In this document: positions 32,640 through 44,046 of the stretch, in pieces | Layout: each line of letters opens with the position of its first letter | Numbering within the stretch: position 1 is the stretch's first letter | DNA from: Actinernus sp. WN-2022 | Lineage: Eukaryota; Cnidaria; Anthozoa; Actiniaria; Actinernidae | Assembly: GCA_030867875.1 (NCBI GenBank) | Contig: JAOWCC010001634.1 | Span: 6,991,877 to 7,055,876 of the forward strand | Length of the DNA: 64,000 bases | Direction of reading: 5' to 3' | Made by a program: the position numbers and the translations under genes | The notes under the pieces: model-generated | The model's input: only the letters and a program-made list of their open reading frames with translations | Database searches by the model: none | Told to the model about the DNA's origin: nothing

Positions 32640-33125
32640 GTTTATTCGAACTGCATTCTCGGGCTTATATTTGTTTTAAGAACATCAAATTTCCGCGGGC
32701 AACTATCAGTCGATAATTCCTCGACGGACACAGTCTATTTGTATAATAGTTCCTTGATGGACACACTATTTGTATAATAGTTCCTTGATGGACACACTAT
32801 TTGTATAATAGTTCCAAGTGGCGAACCAATGAGAGCGCGTGAAAATGTTGTGTTAAATTATAATGGTAATAGTTGCCAGCGGAAATTTGATGAACTTAGA
32901 ACTAGCTAGTATTTGTTTTAAGAATATCAAATTTCCGCGGGCAACTATCACCGCTAGTCTCTCGTCGGACAGACACACTATTGCTATAATAGTTGCCTGC
33001 GGAAATTTGATGTTTTTAAAACAAACATTAGCCCGAAAACGTAGTTCGAGGGCATATATGCTTGTTTTAAGAACATCAAATTTCCGCGGGCAACTAGCAG
33101 TTGATAGTGCTTCGACAGACACTTT
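32640..33125. repeat. Cluster of dispersed fold-back repeats, copies 2-4
   Basis: The motif AACATCAAATTTCCGCGGGC followed by AACTA occurs near 32680, 32930 (variant) and 33080, with inverted partners such as GCGGAAATTTGATG near 32880 and 33000. A 32-bp unit containing TTGTATAATAGTTCCTTGAT repeats about three times at 32738-32812. The family is shared with 18395-18552. Confidence 0.75.
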
Positions 33126-33708
33126 CGCCCAGAGAATATATACTGGTGAACTATATGCATCTATATAAATCGACAGCTAAGTTGGGAAGAACAGTAGCTT
33201 GTTCACGTTATGCTAAAACTATCAGACTTCTAGCTCTTGTTTTCTGTCAACTACAATGGTTGACTCGGAGCTTCGTCCCTTGCAGTCAAATTGTTAATTA
33301 GTTTCCGATGTGTCTTACTGATTATAATAGTTTCCGATACAAATGATTTTTTAAAACTTTGCGATCAAAACTGTGTTTAAATAGGGATTAAGAATCTTCT
33401 ATTCTTAAAACAAATCAACTGGGGAAGTCCTAGCTGGAGGCCTTTCCATGACTTTTTCAAATTCATTAATGATGACTTTTCAATCTGACATTGTTGCAGG
33501 CCACCAGTCGAATATTGGTCATAAGCAGTTTTGATCAACTTCTGAGAAATGTAATGATTCGTTGACTAGCCAAACATACTAACAACATTTTTGACATTAA
33601 CAATAATACTTATTCATTTTCCTAAGAGTGAACGTGGTTCTAATGTTATCGACAATTTTTCGATTCTGGATATTCAGCGAACATCAGTTTCCCCATCCGA
33701 TTCTGAGT
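33126..33708. other. Non-coding, downstream of the GPCR gene
   Basis: No exon or repeat recognised; it may include the GPCR 3' UTR. Confidence 0.45.
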
Positions 33709-34677
33709 TCACTGAATTCCAAGTCTCAGTAGTCTTCGGCACGCACGTCGCATGTCCGGTAACCTTACCATGTACAACACGGGATTAATAAAAGAGTTCA
33801 GTTCGGTAATTGTAATAGATACAGTAAATGCAAAGATATGACTTTCCGATCCCTCAAATCCAAAGAATTGCACCAAAACAGAACAACAGAGTACAGGAGT
33901 ATAACACAGAAGAAGAAAACCAACTATCAATAACATAGTGTTGAAGGTCTTTCTGTATTTCTGGACATCAAGGCTGTTTGTGTTATTATTGTCATGAATG
34001 TTTTCTGCATGAATTTGAGTACTGCTGTGTTGTCGTAGCATCTTATACGCCTTGTAATAACACACTAATATGATTGCCAAACAGATCACCAAGGAAACTA
34101 CAGAGAATGCAGCATAGAGATTGGGTTTGGGATGTAGAGAAAAAACAATAGCACCAATCGATAAACTACTCCAGAAAATAATAATGGCAACACAGACTCG
34201 TCGTGTAGTTACTGTCGTGCGATACGATAATCGTAGACGAATGGCTAGGAACCTATCAACGCTTATAGCAGTGTTTGTAAGGACTGAGATCCCTCCAAGG
34301 CAAACTAGTATTAAAGCCACTGGCATAAACATTCTGCATACAATTCCAAAATGATCATACGCCAACAAGAGGTTCGAAGCACCAATTAAGGGCTGTGGGA
34401 CGAGCCCAACTAGAAGATCAGACAGAGCTAAGCTTGTTAGCAAACAGTTAGAAGGCGTCTGTAATCGCGGTGTTTTTAGGACCGCCAGGATGATCAGAGC
34501 GTTGGAAAAAATAATAGGAAATACAAAGGCAACATTGACAACTCCAGTTGCGAGGTCTCCAATATACACTCCATCAAAGGTCTTGTTTAGGTCTCGATTG
34601 AGGCTTTTGGTTTTCAGGTATGAATAACACAAACCCAAGTTAGAAATCCTCAAATTTGTCTGGCCTCGTTGCGACAT
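33709..34677 (-). CDS. Class A (rhodopsin-like) G-protein-coupled receptor, single exon
   Basis: The frame from ATG at 34677 to the stop at 33709-33711 gives 322 residues, a usual length for a short-tailed class A receptor. An upstream TTG extends the frame by six codons but is not a likely start. All seven helices are visible. TM1 ends SNALIILAVL. TM2 has the LALSDLLVG motif. TM3 is followed by SVDRFLAI, a DRF variant of DRY. TM6 has FLLLCYTPVL, with a Cys-x-x-Pro-like bend. TM7 has NSFINPVLYMV, matching NPxxY. An NKT sequon lies in the short N-terminus and a Cys precedes TM3 (GIVCRMF). It resembles the melanocortin/adenosine-like orphan receptors that are numerous in cnidarians; the ligand is unknown. 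It is nested in an intron of the Ig receptor on the same strand. Confidence 0.93.
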   Translation of the reverse strand: MSQRGQTNLRISNLGLCYSYLKTKSLNRDLNKTFDGVYIGDLATGVVNVAFVFPIIFSNALIILAVLKTPRLQTPSNCLLTSLALSDLLVGLVPQPLIGASNLLLAYDHFGIVCRMFMPVALILVCLGGISVLTNTAISVDRFLAIRLRLSYRTTVTTRRVCVAIIIFWSSLSIGAIVFSLHPKPNLYAAFSVVSLVICLAIILVCYYKAYKMLRQHSSTQIHAENIHDNNNTNSLDVQKYRKTFNTMLLIVGFLLLCYTPVLCCSVLVQFFGFEGSESHIFAFTVSITITELNSFINPVLYMVRLPDMRRACRRLLRLGIQ

Positions 34678-35371
34678 ATCGAAAGAACTGATCAATATCT
34701 ATATATCTATATATGTATACTCCGCAACACCTTGTGGGTAACACGCAGAGATAAAATTAAAATTTAAATAAACAATGTTCATACCCTATTAACAATTAGG
34801 AATTATTGAAAAAATGTTTATGCGATAGAAGGATAAACAAGAGACATTTAAAAACAGAAATTTGAAATACTAAAACAAATGTTTACACTAATGAGATAAA
34901 ATCAGGTATTCACAGCTTCAAGGATTCTCTTTTTTGAAGGATTTTCAGTTCGTTTTTTCTATGGTATCTGCTGGTAACAGGTTCCTTTGAAGAGGTAACA
35001 AACAAGATCTTAATCGATGCCCGGGATTGATGTTCGTCAGTTCTTTTAGTGGTAATAACTAGTGTCTCTTATAATTACCAGCTGCAGTCCGACCTATTTT
35101 CTTTCCAATTTAATAGTATTCTACTTTAATTTTGCTTCGCTCCCTGAGAGGGCTCGAAAAGAACGAAAAACCTAATTTCAAAGCAATTCGCAGATTGGTC
35201 ATTTGTAACTCCAGCTGTGTTTCCCTTTTGTAGCTAGCTGTTGTTAGCGATTCGCAACCAGTTCGAGTACTTTTGAAAGCGGTCTTCTGATCTACATCTA
35301 TTTACACTGATGACTATTGAACTTCTCATATAACAGCTGCCACGGAGGCATATGATCATGATTCATTTGAC
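34678..35371. other. Upstream region of the GPCR gene
   Basis: AT-rich with TATATCTATATATGTATA at about 34698-34715 just upstream of the ATG. No TATA box can be assigned with confidence. No other feature is seen. Confidence 0.4.
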
Positions 35372-35861
35372 AAATAAAAGATGGTTATCCTTGTTATATT
35401 TAACAAATAAAGAAGCCTTAGACATGTTTTATACTATCATAAAACACGATGGGCATTTGAGAACATGAGAGAAATGTTAAAGCACAAGCCGAAGGCGCGT
35501 GCTTTCAACATTTCTAGAGTGTTCTCAAATGACCAGAGTGTTCTATGATAGTATAAAACATGGATTTAAGGCTTCTTTATCTGTTTTATAATATAGATTT
35601 ACGCGCGCGATGAAAGGAAACCGCCAGTTGAAAACTATATAACACGGCTAACCATGTTATATACTCTGATAAAACATGGCTTCTTAGCCAATCAGAGCGC
35701 GCGTACTATCGTATCTATATTATAAAACAACATAATGCACGCTCGAGGTCTTGAAAAACTGCGGATGCGCGAGCGGAACGCGAGTGCATTTAGCAGCTTT
35801 TCAAGACCTCGAAAGTGCATTATTTTGTTATATAACAAGGAGAACCATCTTTTATTTGTTT
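35372..35861. mobile_element. Outer TIR element containing a second MITE copy
   Basis: The left text ACAAATAAAAGATGGTTATC ... CTTGTTATAT and the right text ATATAACAAGGAGAACCATC ... TTTTATTTGT are inverted. Inside are the MITE at 35401-35728 and a hairpin at 35738-35826 (AATGCACGCTCGAGGTCTTG mirrored by CAAGACCTCGAAAGTGCATT). Confidence 0.8.
35401..35728 (+). mobile_element. Second copy of the gag-interrupting MITE, inverted orientation
   Basis: It is the reverse complement of 30521-30843 with few differences, running from TAACAAATAAAGAAGCC to CGTATCTATATTATAAA. Confidence 0.88.
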
Positions 35862-35952
35862 TATAATATAAACTTCAATGGCTGAGGTCACACGAGAAGT
35901 TTAAGCAAGATTTAGCAACCTAAATCACGATTTAAAAAAGTGTAAAAACTAA

Positions 35953-36324
35953 TTAAGAATGAAAAGTCCGAAGACTATACAGCAAAGCTGATATACAACG
36001 TAAAATTCTAAAACAAAGCACTACGGTTAGCTAGGCCTGACACGAAAAGTGCTCGAACTAGATTGCAGCCATTGACAGCTGTTTCGTTCTTATTAGAACT
36101 CGTCAGTATGGCATAGCAAACAGTACGCGGGCTTTGGTAACAGTACGTGGGCTTTGGTGCTATGCCATACTGACGAGTTCTAATAAGAACGAAACAGCTG
36201 TCTATGGCTGCAATCTAGTTCGAGCACTTTTCGTGTCAGGCCTAGCTAACCGTAGTGCTTTGTTTTAGAATTTTACGTTGTATATCAGCTTTGCTGTATA
36301 GTCTTCGGACTTTTCATTCTTAAT
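35953..36324. repeat. 372-bp near-perfect palindrome
   Basis: Arms 35953-36118 and 36158-36324 are reverse complements with very few differences; the 39-bp loop holds two copies of ACAGTACGYGGGCTTTGG. It interrupts the left arm of the long-TIR element. It is a MITE-type insertion and, if transcribed, would form a long hairpin RNA. Confidence 0.9.
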
Positions 36325-36340
36325 CGTTTATATTTTGGCT

Positions 36341-36627
36341 GCATAGGTCCTTACTTCGGATCCAACGTATTTTTGCAGGATTTTTGTTCACGGTATTTGC
36401 TTATGTATTTTCTATTGTGGATTTTTGTACCGTAGGTCTTTTATAGATCCGATTATTCCTGCTATTTGTCATCATTTTTATAAAAGCTGGTCTGGCCAGC
36501 GTCACTATATTTCTTGCAAAGCACTGACACGTTTAGTTCAGATTTGCAGATTTGCATAGGTCCTTACTTCGGATCCAACGTATTTTTGCAGGATTTTTGT
36601 TCACGGTATTTGCTTATGTATTTTCTA
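36341..36627. repeat. Exact 74-bp direct repeat flanking 139 bp
   Basis: GCATAGGTCCTTACTTCGGA and the following 54 bases at 36341-36414 recur exactly at 36554-36627. The intervening 139 bp has no recognised feature. Confidence 0.9.
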
Positions 36628-37162
36628 AAAACTAATCACGATTTACGAAACTCGAGAGGTATGTTTGTTTTGGAATGTTAATTAAAACGAAAAGTACATG
36701 CTTGTCTGCAGTGCTTCCCGATGTCGGTCTTGGCCAACGTTATTGTTGCAGTATTTGTTATATTTCTGCTCAGACGATTCATAAGTAAATCCCAAGGGCT
36801 ATAACTTAAGTTTGCAATTCATTAAAATTTGTTCTGAAATATGTCCAAATAATATTCAAGTACTTATTACCTCCAGTTAGCCTTGAAACCCGGAGGGATT
36901 TGGAAGTGAATAAACTTGAAAGTTTATAAATGGCTGAGGTCACACGACAGAGTTAAATCGTGATTAAGCCGTGCTAAATCATGATTAAGTCTAATCTGTG
37001 TGTGACCCTAAAAATACCCATTTCTAGACTACGCCAGACGCCGATGTAATTGAGACTAAAAGCGGCACAGTTCAAAGAAAATCTCAATAGGCAAACCAAT
37101 CATATGCGAGTTCGTGACAGGGGTGTCTATAGCTAGTCTGGCAATATTACAACCGAGTCTTA

Positions 37163-37384
37163 GGGGCCGACCATTTGACTTTTGAGGGGGGGATGGGTGT
37201 TCTTGTCTGTGCTCGATTTTTTTTTCTTTAGCAGTGTTGTTGCACGAATTTTTTTGCGAAAAAAGCGGAGCCAGAACAAAGCTTTTCCAATTGCAGGATA
37301 TTTTTTTTCAACACCGTTTGGCTTGCAGGATATTTTTTTTCAAAAACACCCCCCCCCCCCCTCAAAAGTTAAATGGTCGGCCCC
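37163..37384. mobile_element. 222-bp MITE with GGGGCCGACCATTTGAC ends
   Basis: GGGGCCGACCATTTGACTTT at the left is mirrored by AAAGTTAAATGGTCGGCCCC at the right. The internal G and C runs make chance frames. Confidence 0.85.
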
Positions 37385-38189
37385 TTATCTCCTGCCATTA
37401 TAGCCAGTTTTATATCATAGCCGAGCGTACGCCATATAATAATATAATAATAATAAGGCTAACTGGAGGTAATAACTACTTCAATATTGTTTGGACATAT
37501 TTCAGAACAAATTTTAATGAATTGCAAACTTAAGTTATAGCCCTTGGGAATTACTTATGAATCGTCTGAGCAGAAATATAGCAAATACTGCAACAATAAC
37601 GTTACGTTGGCCAAGACCGGCATCGGGAAGCACTGCAGACAAGCTGACTGCCTTGTCTGTATAATGACAGCTGCATGTACTTTCCGTTTTAATTAACATT
37701 CCAAGACAAACATACCTCTCGAGTTTCGTAAATCATGATTAGTTTTTACGCTTTTTTAAATCGTGATTTAGGTCGCTAAATCTTGCTTAACCTTCTCGTG
37801 TGACCTCAGCCAATGGCAGGAGATAAGACTGGTTGTAATATTGCTAGACTAGCTGTTGACATCCCCTGTCATGAACTCGCATATGATTGGTTCGCATATT
37901 GAGATTTAGATAAAGCCGCTTCTAAATCCTACTATTTGAGACGATTTAGGGACGGACCATTTGAAAATTGATGGGAGGGGTACCGCAAATCCCCCAAAAA
38001 AAATCGAGCAAGGGTGAAACTTTGTTCATTAGCTGAAACAGGTTCAGCCAATGTTTAGTCTCCAGAACATAGGAAACCAGTGTTTTAGAGAGCAGTAAAA
38101 TCTCAAAAATTTTGGCTCGGGCCTTTGCCCCTCGCAATATTTAAAGACATTCTGCTTTTTTCTTCCATACACAGGACGGTATATTATTA

Positions 38190-38870
38190 GCCTGTACACA
38201 GCCCTCCGGTAATTCCTTCAAAGGAAGGAAAAGGAGGTCTGTACTACGGATGAGTTAATCGTGTTCTAGGTCACGTGGATAGTTACAGGAATGTTGTAAC
38301 CAGTCGCTGATTGGCTGGTGCCTCATAGCGGGTGCTGATTGGCTTAGCGGTTATGTTGACTAATAGTTCTGTCTCCGTGGGAAAATCCGAGCTCGATTCA
38401 CTGTGATTTGGAATTGTATTTAAGACGAATTGCTATGTCATTTTGTGTCCTGTGCTCGGTTAATATCGAGAAAAAATGATAAGAATATCGTTCATGGAAC
38501 TCAGTGCTGCATTTCAAGTCTGGGAAGAAATTATCGGCCTCAACATAAATGCAGAAAGTGCCTAGGAAGTTTGAAAGAATTTGCAGGGAACAAACAAAAT
38601 TCTTCTTCAGATATCGTCTAGTTCTTCAAAACGAAAAAAAGTCCAAGTTCAAGAGCTCTTTTTACAAAGCGAATGGCTGTGGGAGATGATCAACCAGAAG
38701 CAATATCAATAGCCTCGGCGGTCAGGCGAGTTGCTACGAGCGCGACTTCTCAAACCTCGAGTTCACGTGGTTCTCAAACTCTCGAATTCATCCAATCTTC
38801 CACTTCCTCTAGGAAAGAAAGATTTCTAAATCCCTTCCTTTGAAGGGATTACGGAGGCCTGTCTATAGGC
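38190..38870. mobile_element. 681-bp TIR element
   Basis: The left arm GCCTGTACACAGCCCTCCGG and following 19 bases is mirrored by the arm ending at 38870, which includes CCTTCCTTTGAAGGGATTAC. The interior open frame at 38430-38621 has several cysteines but no recognised domain. Confidence 0.75.
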
Positions 38871-39265
38871 TATCGAAGAAGGGAATTTATTATATTTCCC
38901 CCGCTTCCCAGCGCGTCCTCCCTCTGTCTCTTGCATTGCCGTTAACAGTGTACCGTCTAGTGTTTCTCGGCCAATGGAAATCGAGATGTAATTTATGCAA
39001 ACTTATGCCGGAACACGATTAACGACAGTATAGCACAGACGTCCCTTCCCGAGTTTTGAGGGGAGACTGACGGCTGAACACAGGCTAGTATATTATCTAA
39101 GCTCATAATCAAAGGCACATTCCCATAGGACAAATAATCACCGACTCGAAAACGAGGCTATCCTCGAGGATGCAACGTGCATTCTAGTTCGAAACGGACA
39201 ATTGTCTCCAACGCATACTGAGAGGAATGAATGAGGAACACAGCAATGCTGAGAGGAACACAGCA

Positions 39266-39412
39266 ATTGCTGGCTTTCACTCAATCCCCAGAGATTCCAA
39301 TGACAAAGGGCATGGTGGCCATGTTGGTGTACCTAACAAAAGAAGCTAACGAAGAATCTATTGTTAAAGGTACACCAACATGGCGGCTATGACGTCGTGT
39401 GAAAGCCAGCAA
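39266..39412. mobile_element. Short MITE, family member A
   Basis: The ends TTGCTGGCTTTCAC and GTGAAAGCCAGCAA are inverted; the inner arms carry CATGTTGGTGTACC mirrored by GGTACACCAACATG. A related copy lies at 54456-54912. Confidence 0.8.
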
Positions 39413-39570
39413 TACTCCATCCGCGACGCCATTTTGCTTTTCAGCGAAGCAACGATGCGGGGATAGCCTCGTTTTCGAGTAGCTAATTATATGTGCATAA
39501 ATATTAAGAAGAGTCAATGTTGAGCACTTTCTCATTTAATATTTTTTTTATTTGAGACTACGGAACCTGA

Positions 39571-39974
39571 TACACGACTTTCATAATGGCCGCCTCCTAA
39601 TTTGCATAATTTGGAAGATAAATCTGTAGAGGGAAACCAATGCTACCACATGAAAGATCACATTAAAACTAGTAATAGTTTTGAGTTTTAGAGCAATGTG
39701 GAGAATTGCTGTTGAGCTACGAGCATTTCTAATGCAGAAAAACATGAAAGCGAGGCTAGAAAGGCGTCCGTTGTTTTTCTCATACAAATCTCTCTAATTT
39801 CAACTGGCTGTAACTTCATTGCTTTTTAAGCTACAGCACTCAACTTTCACAAGTTCACCAATGTCGACATGCTCTTTCACATGGCAATGTTCATATTTTC
39901 TATAAATGTGGATAAACAACTGAAACGGAAGATCACATATGCAAATTAGGAGGCGGCCATTATGAAAGTCGTGT
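39571..39974. mobile_element. TIR element with TACACGACTTTCATAATGGC ends
   Basis: The left end TACACGACTTTCATAATGGC with CGCCTCCTAATTTGCATA is mirrored by the right end finishing ...GCCATTATGAAAGTCGTGTA. No transposase is seen. Confidence 0.85.
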
Positions 39975-40028
39975 ATATATCCATCTAGGAAGGAGTGTGA
40001 GGTAGAGATTTCAAGAAGAATACATGTA

Positions 40029-40733
40029 TATCAGGCATGTTTTCACAAAAGGAGCCTTAGAACCTGAGACCCCCTTTTGTGAAAACATGCCTGATATTGT
40101 GTGCCTTTAGCTTTAAAAGCCAATAACTCGTATTTTTGCCGTTTTCTTGAAAGGGCAAATGACAGTTTAAAACTTTTCTGGCATTTCTATCCCATAATTG
40201 ATCTCAAGGTATTTTATGTGGGGGTGAGGGGTGGGGATGACTAGTTAAAAAAAAATCGCGAAAAACCAACTGATGAAAACGTTGAAAAGTGAATTACCGG
40301 CTTTTAAAGCCAACAGGTACACATTATTTTACTTGTGTAACTTAAATTTCAAAGTAGCGCCATTTCTCGAGTTTTTAATGGATTTCGATGCACTACACGG
40401 CAGTACAACATTCTCTTCCTGTAGATTAAGTTTAATCTATGGAATTTTGCCGTATTTTGAGTAGAAATTATACCAGAAAATGGCGTTTTTTTAATCTAAT
40501 CCTAACCTCTAGCTCTCAAATAAAGAAATTATGGGATAATCTCACACAAGTAAATTATGGGATAGAAAGACAAGAAAAGTCTTAAACTGTCATTTGACCT
40601 TTCAAGAAAAAGACAAAAAACGAGTTTAATACTGGCTTTTAAAGCTAAAGGCACACAAGATCAGGCATGTTTTCACAAAAGGGGGTCTTAGGTTCTAAGG
40701 CTCCTTTTGTGAAAACATGCCTGATATATATGT
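40029..40733. mobile_element. TIR element with ~185-bp arms that are themselves hairpins
   Basis: Each end has its own hairpin of TATCAGGCATGTTTTCACAA against its complement, and the two ends (40029-40205 and 40535-40733) are also inverted copies of one another. The centre has no gene. Confidence 0.85.
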
Positions 40734-41130
40734 TTTCTACTAAACAAAGGTAATTAATGTACATGGAAAACACCATAAATCTAGAAACATTAAAATTGTG
40801 TAAAATGTTCTTGATGTAAAACCAAAATACTGAATGCCTTAAAAAAATATCGTGCAAGGTCCGACGCCATAAAAAAAAATTATTGCAGCAGTAGGTGTCC
40901 TAAAAAAATTTTCGAGCAAAAAATAATCCCCCCCCCCCATCAATTTTCAAATGGTCCGTCCCTTAGATGGAGAGTTATTTCTTTGAACTGTGCCGCTTTT
41001 GGTCTCAATTACATCGGCGTCTGGCGTAGTCTAGAAATGGGTATTTTTAGGGTCACACACAGATTAGACTTAATCATGATTTAGCACGGCTTAATCACGA
41101 TTTAACTCTGTCGTGTGACCTCAGCCAATG

Positions 41131-42132
41131 TAGACGAAGGAAATTAAGCTATCTTTAGAACCCGCGTAAACATCTAAAAGCAAACTGACGACAGCGAAAA
41201 CCCCATTTTAATGTACTTGACTTTTCGTCGCTGATTGGTTCAATTGTGACAGCTTGACATTGACGATCTAAAAGCTCGTTTCTTATTGGATGAAGTAATC
41301 TGCTAAGAATAGAACGTGTCAATCGATAAAAGTGAAAGACAGAAATTGCAAGAGCCGGCAAATGAAATGGGTTGTAAGTTGTCATCTGGTCAAAACTGTT
41401 GCAGGAAACAAAGTGCTTTCGTTTTACAATTTCTGGTCAGCACAGGAGAGGTTTATCTGCACATTGTGATAGTGCAAGGCGTTGAAAATGCCTGATGGAA
41501 GAGCATTCACAGAGAATAGCGGCAGTAGAGTTGGACACGTAAGTTGAGGATTGCCGACTATTTTCTACAACAACTGCATAGTTGACACTGATTACTGATT
41601 CTGTGGTCTGAAGAGGGATATTTTCTTTATCCCAAGGAACAGTGTTGTAACTGCTGCTCTGATGGCCGTGTTGCGTAGCTTTTGAGGCTCTCTTCGTTGG
41701 CATGGCCGCTATACACATGAATGATAATCTACTCTTTTGAAATTCTGCCAGTTCTGGGTTCTCTGCAAGTTTTATCGCCCGTTTTTCATTCAGGGACATT
41801 CAGGAACCTCTCAAACGAACCAGAGAAATCCCATTGTATTCTTCGCAATTCACTGTTCAGGTTTCAGCATAAAGCAGGCTTATTACAGTTATCGTCGAGT
41901 TATTGGTGAGTCATGTTGTGTTGTCACTTTTCTCTCACCAGGCTGTTAGAAAAACCACATTTTTCTTAAATACAATCATTTTTTATATCAAACTGTCAAT
42001 GAGTACTGAACACTGTATTAGAATGTGGGCATTGCTTTTCTCAACTTCAAACGTTTTAGCATCCCATTTTGTGGTCGCTTTAGAGTACGAAGCCGATGCT
42101 AAATTCTCTCGCCGATCACTTTCTTTTAGTTT
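41131..42132. other. Intron stretch with one unexplained minus-strand frame
   Basis: A 120-codon minus-strand frame (41799-41437) starts with ATG directly after an in-frame TGA. It is hydrophilic, with a basic MPTKRASKATQ segment and no recognised domain. It may be a gene fragment carried by the adjacent long-TIR element or chance. Nothing else is supported. Confidence 0.3.
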
Positions 42133-42672
42133 TGGCACAGGGAGTCCCTAACCGATACTAGAATATTGGAAGATTGGATCGAAACATTAGTTTTAATGCG
42201 TGTGGGTTGCCTGTGGTTTCGTTGCCGCGCGAGAGTGGTTGTGAATTTATCGTAGTCTGTTTGTTTTTATCCCAAAATTGTTCATTCGCAGCATAAAATT
42301 CGGACAATAAAGTTATCTGGCTGTAAAATGAACCAGCTAAATGTGTAGCTTATTTATTATTCTGTAGTCTGCATTAGTTCTAAGACACCGGATAATGTTT
42401 TCAGCGAGATTTAAGCGTTTGAGTTCACCGATACCTGTTCGCTGATTTTCGCTATTTGATCCACAAATTGTACTTTCTCATCCGAAAAATGGACAATAAA
42501 GTTATCTAGCTGTAAAACAAACCCGCTGAATGTGTAGCTTCTTTATTATTCTGTAGCCTGTATTAGTTTGAAGACATCAGAGAACGTTTTGAGTGAGATT
42601 TAAGCGTTTGAGTTCACGGACACCTGTTCTCTCATTTTCACTACTGTATAAGTATTAGAAAGGGAAGACACG

Positions 42673-42912
42673 GTGAGCCGAGGTTTTTACTTTTTGACTG
42701 CAACGTATAACCCCACGGGGAACGACGGGACATGCCTTACCATATCCTAGAAGGGAGATACGTCACGCGACATTTTTCGTGACTCATAACGACTCAACCC
42801 CTTAGTAACCCCGAAAGGATTTTTTGTCAAACTAAATGTTCCTGGTACCTCCCCTACTGAGTCGTTTTTTGGTCAACAACGTTGCAGCGAAAAAGTAAAC
42901 ACCTCGGCTCAC
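42673..42912. mobile_element. MITE with GTGAGCCGAGG ends nested in the long-TIR element
   Basis: GTGAGCCGAGGTTTTTACTT at the left pairs with AAGTAAACACCTCGGCTCAC at the right. 240 bp, no gene. Confidence 0.8.
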
Positions 42913-43779
42913 AAAAACGAAAATGAAATGTGTTCAAATGTTGTCCTAAACTATATAGCCTGATTTTCAGACGGTACGAGGTCGTCCTCCCCGTCTGATG
43001 GACTTCATAGACTTTCGTGTTCCTGACGTCATAATGTCAACCAATCAGAGCGAACTTTACACTTTTGGCAAAGTCTGGAATTTAAGGAATGTGCTCGCAT
43101 ATTTTTCTGAATGGCGTTGGGGAAGAACTTGAGCAGTGTGTGGACCGTCTGATGGACTTCATAGACTTTTGTGTTCCTGACGTCATCAACCTTTGTTTTT
43201 ACAATAAGCCAATAGGAACACGCGTAAGAATTGAAGCGTGAAGTGTAGAACAGTCGTGCAGTAGCGGCTTTTACTAGTTGGATCTATCAGCTTTCATGCA
43301 CTGAAAATAACATTCTACAGCTTCAAACTTCTGTCGATTTCTCATAATGGTATCCTGTTTGAGCTGCTGTGGTTCTTTGGAGAGCAGGAACTTTTTAAAC
43401 GGAAGTTTGCGTGCAGTATTTGCAGGACAGTGTATGAGAATGCATACAAGAAATATCTGCCTCGATTCCATGCCGTAAAGTTTGTTAGTCATAACTTAGA
43501 ACTTTTACGCTTTTGCTTTTATTTTTAAAACGTTTTGAAACTTGATATGTATGCCGACTAGTTACACAAGACCCTAAAGTTGTCCTAGTGTAGGTTTTTT
43601 GGTATCAGAAATTGTTTTAACCGGACTTTTTCTGCAAAGTTTAGATGCCATTGCCATACGTGAACTTACGGAAGTGTGTTCATAATTCTGAAAACAAAAA
43701 TATTCACCCAAGTGCCATGAAACTTTTTTCATAACATACTCAGTATGTGTGTTCACTCCTGCAGAAAAATCATAATATT

Positions 43780-44046
43780 TCATGAAAGATTTGGTCTTTT
43801 AAAATCCAAAAACCTAGGAGAATGTTTGAGATCTATTAAATGCATGAGATTTGTAAAGCGGAGGAAGATTAGTGATTTACCAAAGCCCGTACATAAATTC
43901 AGAAACACATCGTTTCGATGAATGAACGATTCCAATGCTTTCTTCTGCTCTGGATATAGCTTCGAAATCCTGAAAACTTTACAATTTCGGTCCACACACT
44001 GCTCAAGTTCTTCCCCAACGCCATTCAGAAAAATATGCGAGCACAT
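43780..44046 (-). pseudogene. RecQ/DEAD-type helicase N-terminal fragment
   Basis: An 88-codon minus-strand frame starts with ATG at 44046. It has the pattern of the start of a superfamily 2 helicase of RecQ type: ISKLYPEQKKAL resembles the Q-like motif 0 and NLCTGFGKSLIF the Walker A motif I with its GKS. After this the frame loses similarity and stops, so motifs II to VI are absent. The first ~60 bases are repeated in the inverted arm at 43088-43146. It looks like a captured gene piece or a remnant of an autonomous element's helicase, not a working gene. Confidence 0.6.

Larger units (their letters stand above)
35876..37818. mobile_element. Long-TIR element with GGCTGAGGTCACACGAGAAG ends
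   Basis: The left arm (35876-35952, resuming at 36627-36885 after inserted material) is mirrored by 37456-37818. The ends read TGGCTGAGGTCACACGAGAA. Without the insertion the arms would be about 330 bp long. The element shares its terminal ~18 bases with the element 36931-41130, and the two sets of arms interleave. Confidence 0.75.
37948..40963. mobile_element. TIR element with AGGGACGGACCATTTGAAAA ends
   Basis: The left end AGGGACGGACCATTTGAAAATTG and the right end CAATTTTCAAATGGTCCGTCCCT are inverted. The element is an assembly of nested guests at 38190-38870, 39266-39412, 39571-39974 and 40029-40733. Confidence 0.75.
36931..41130. mobile_element. 4.2-kb TIR element with ACGACAGAGTTAAATCGTG ends
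   Basis: The left arm 36931-37085 is the near-exact reverse complement of 40983-41130. The arms carry GACTACGCCAGACGCCGATG. No transposase is found. The interior is filled with other TIR elements (37163-37384 and 37948-40963 with its nested guests). Confidence 0.8.

Noticed and set aside
41437..41799. 120-codon minus-strand frame starting with ATG after an in-frame stop
   Set aside because: No domain, no splice context and it borders a transposon; kept only as an unexplained frame in the intron description.
43274..43492. 72-codon minus-strand frame with several Cys inside the helicase-carrying element
   Set aside because: No recognised motif and no link in frame to the helicase fragment.
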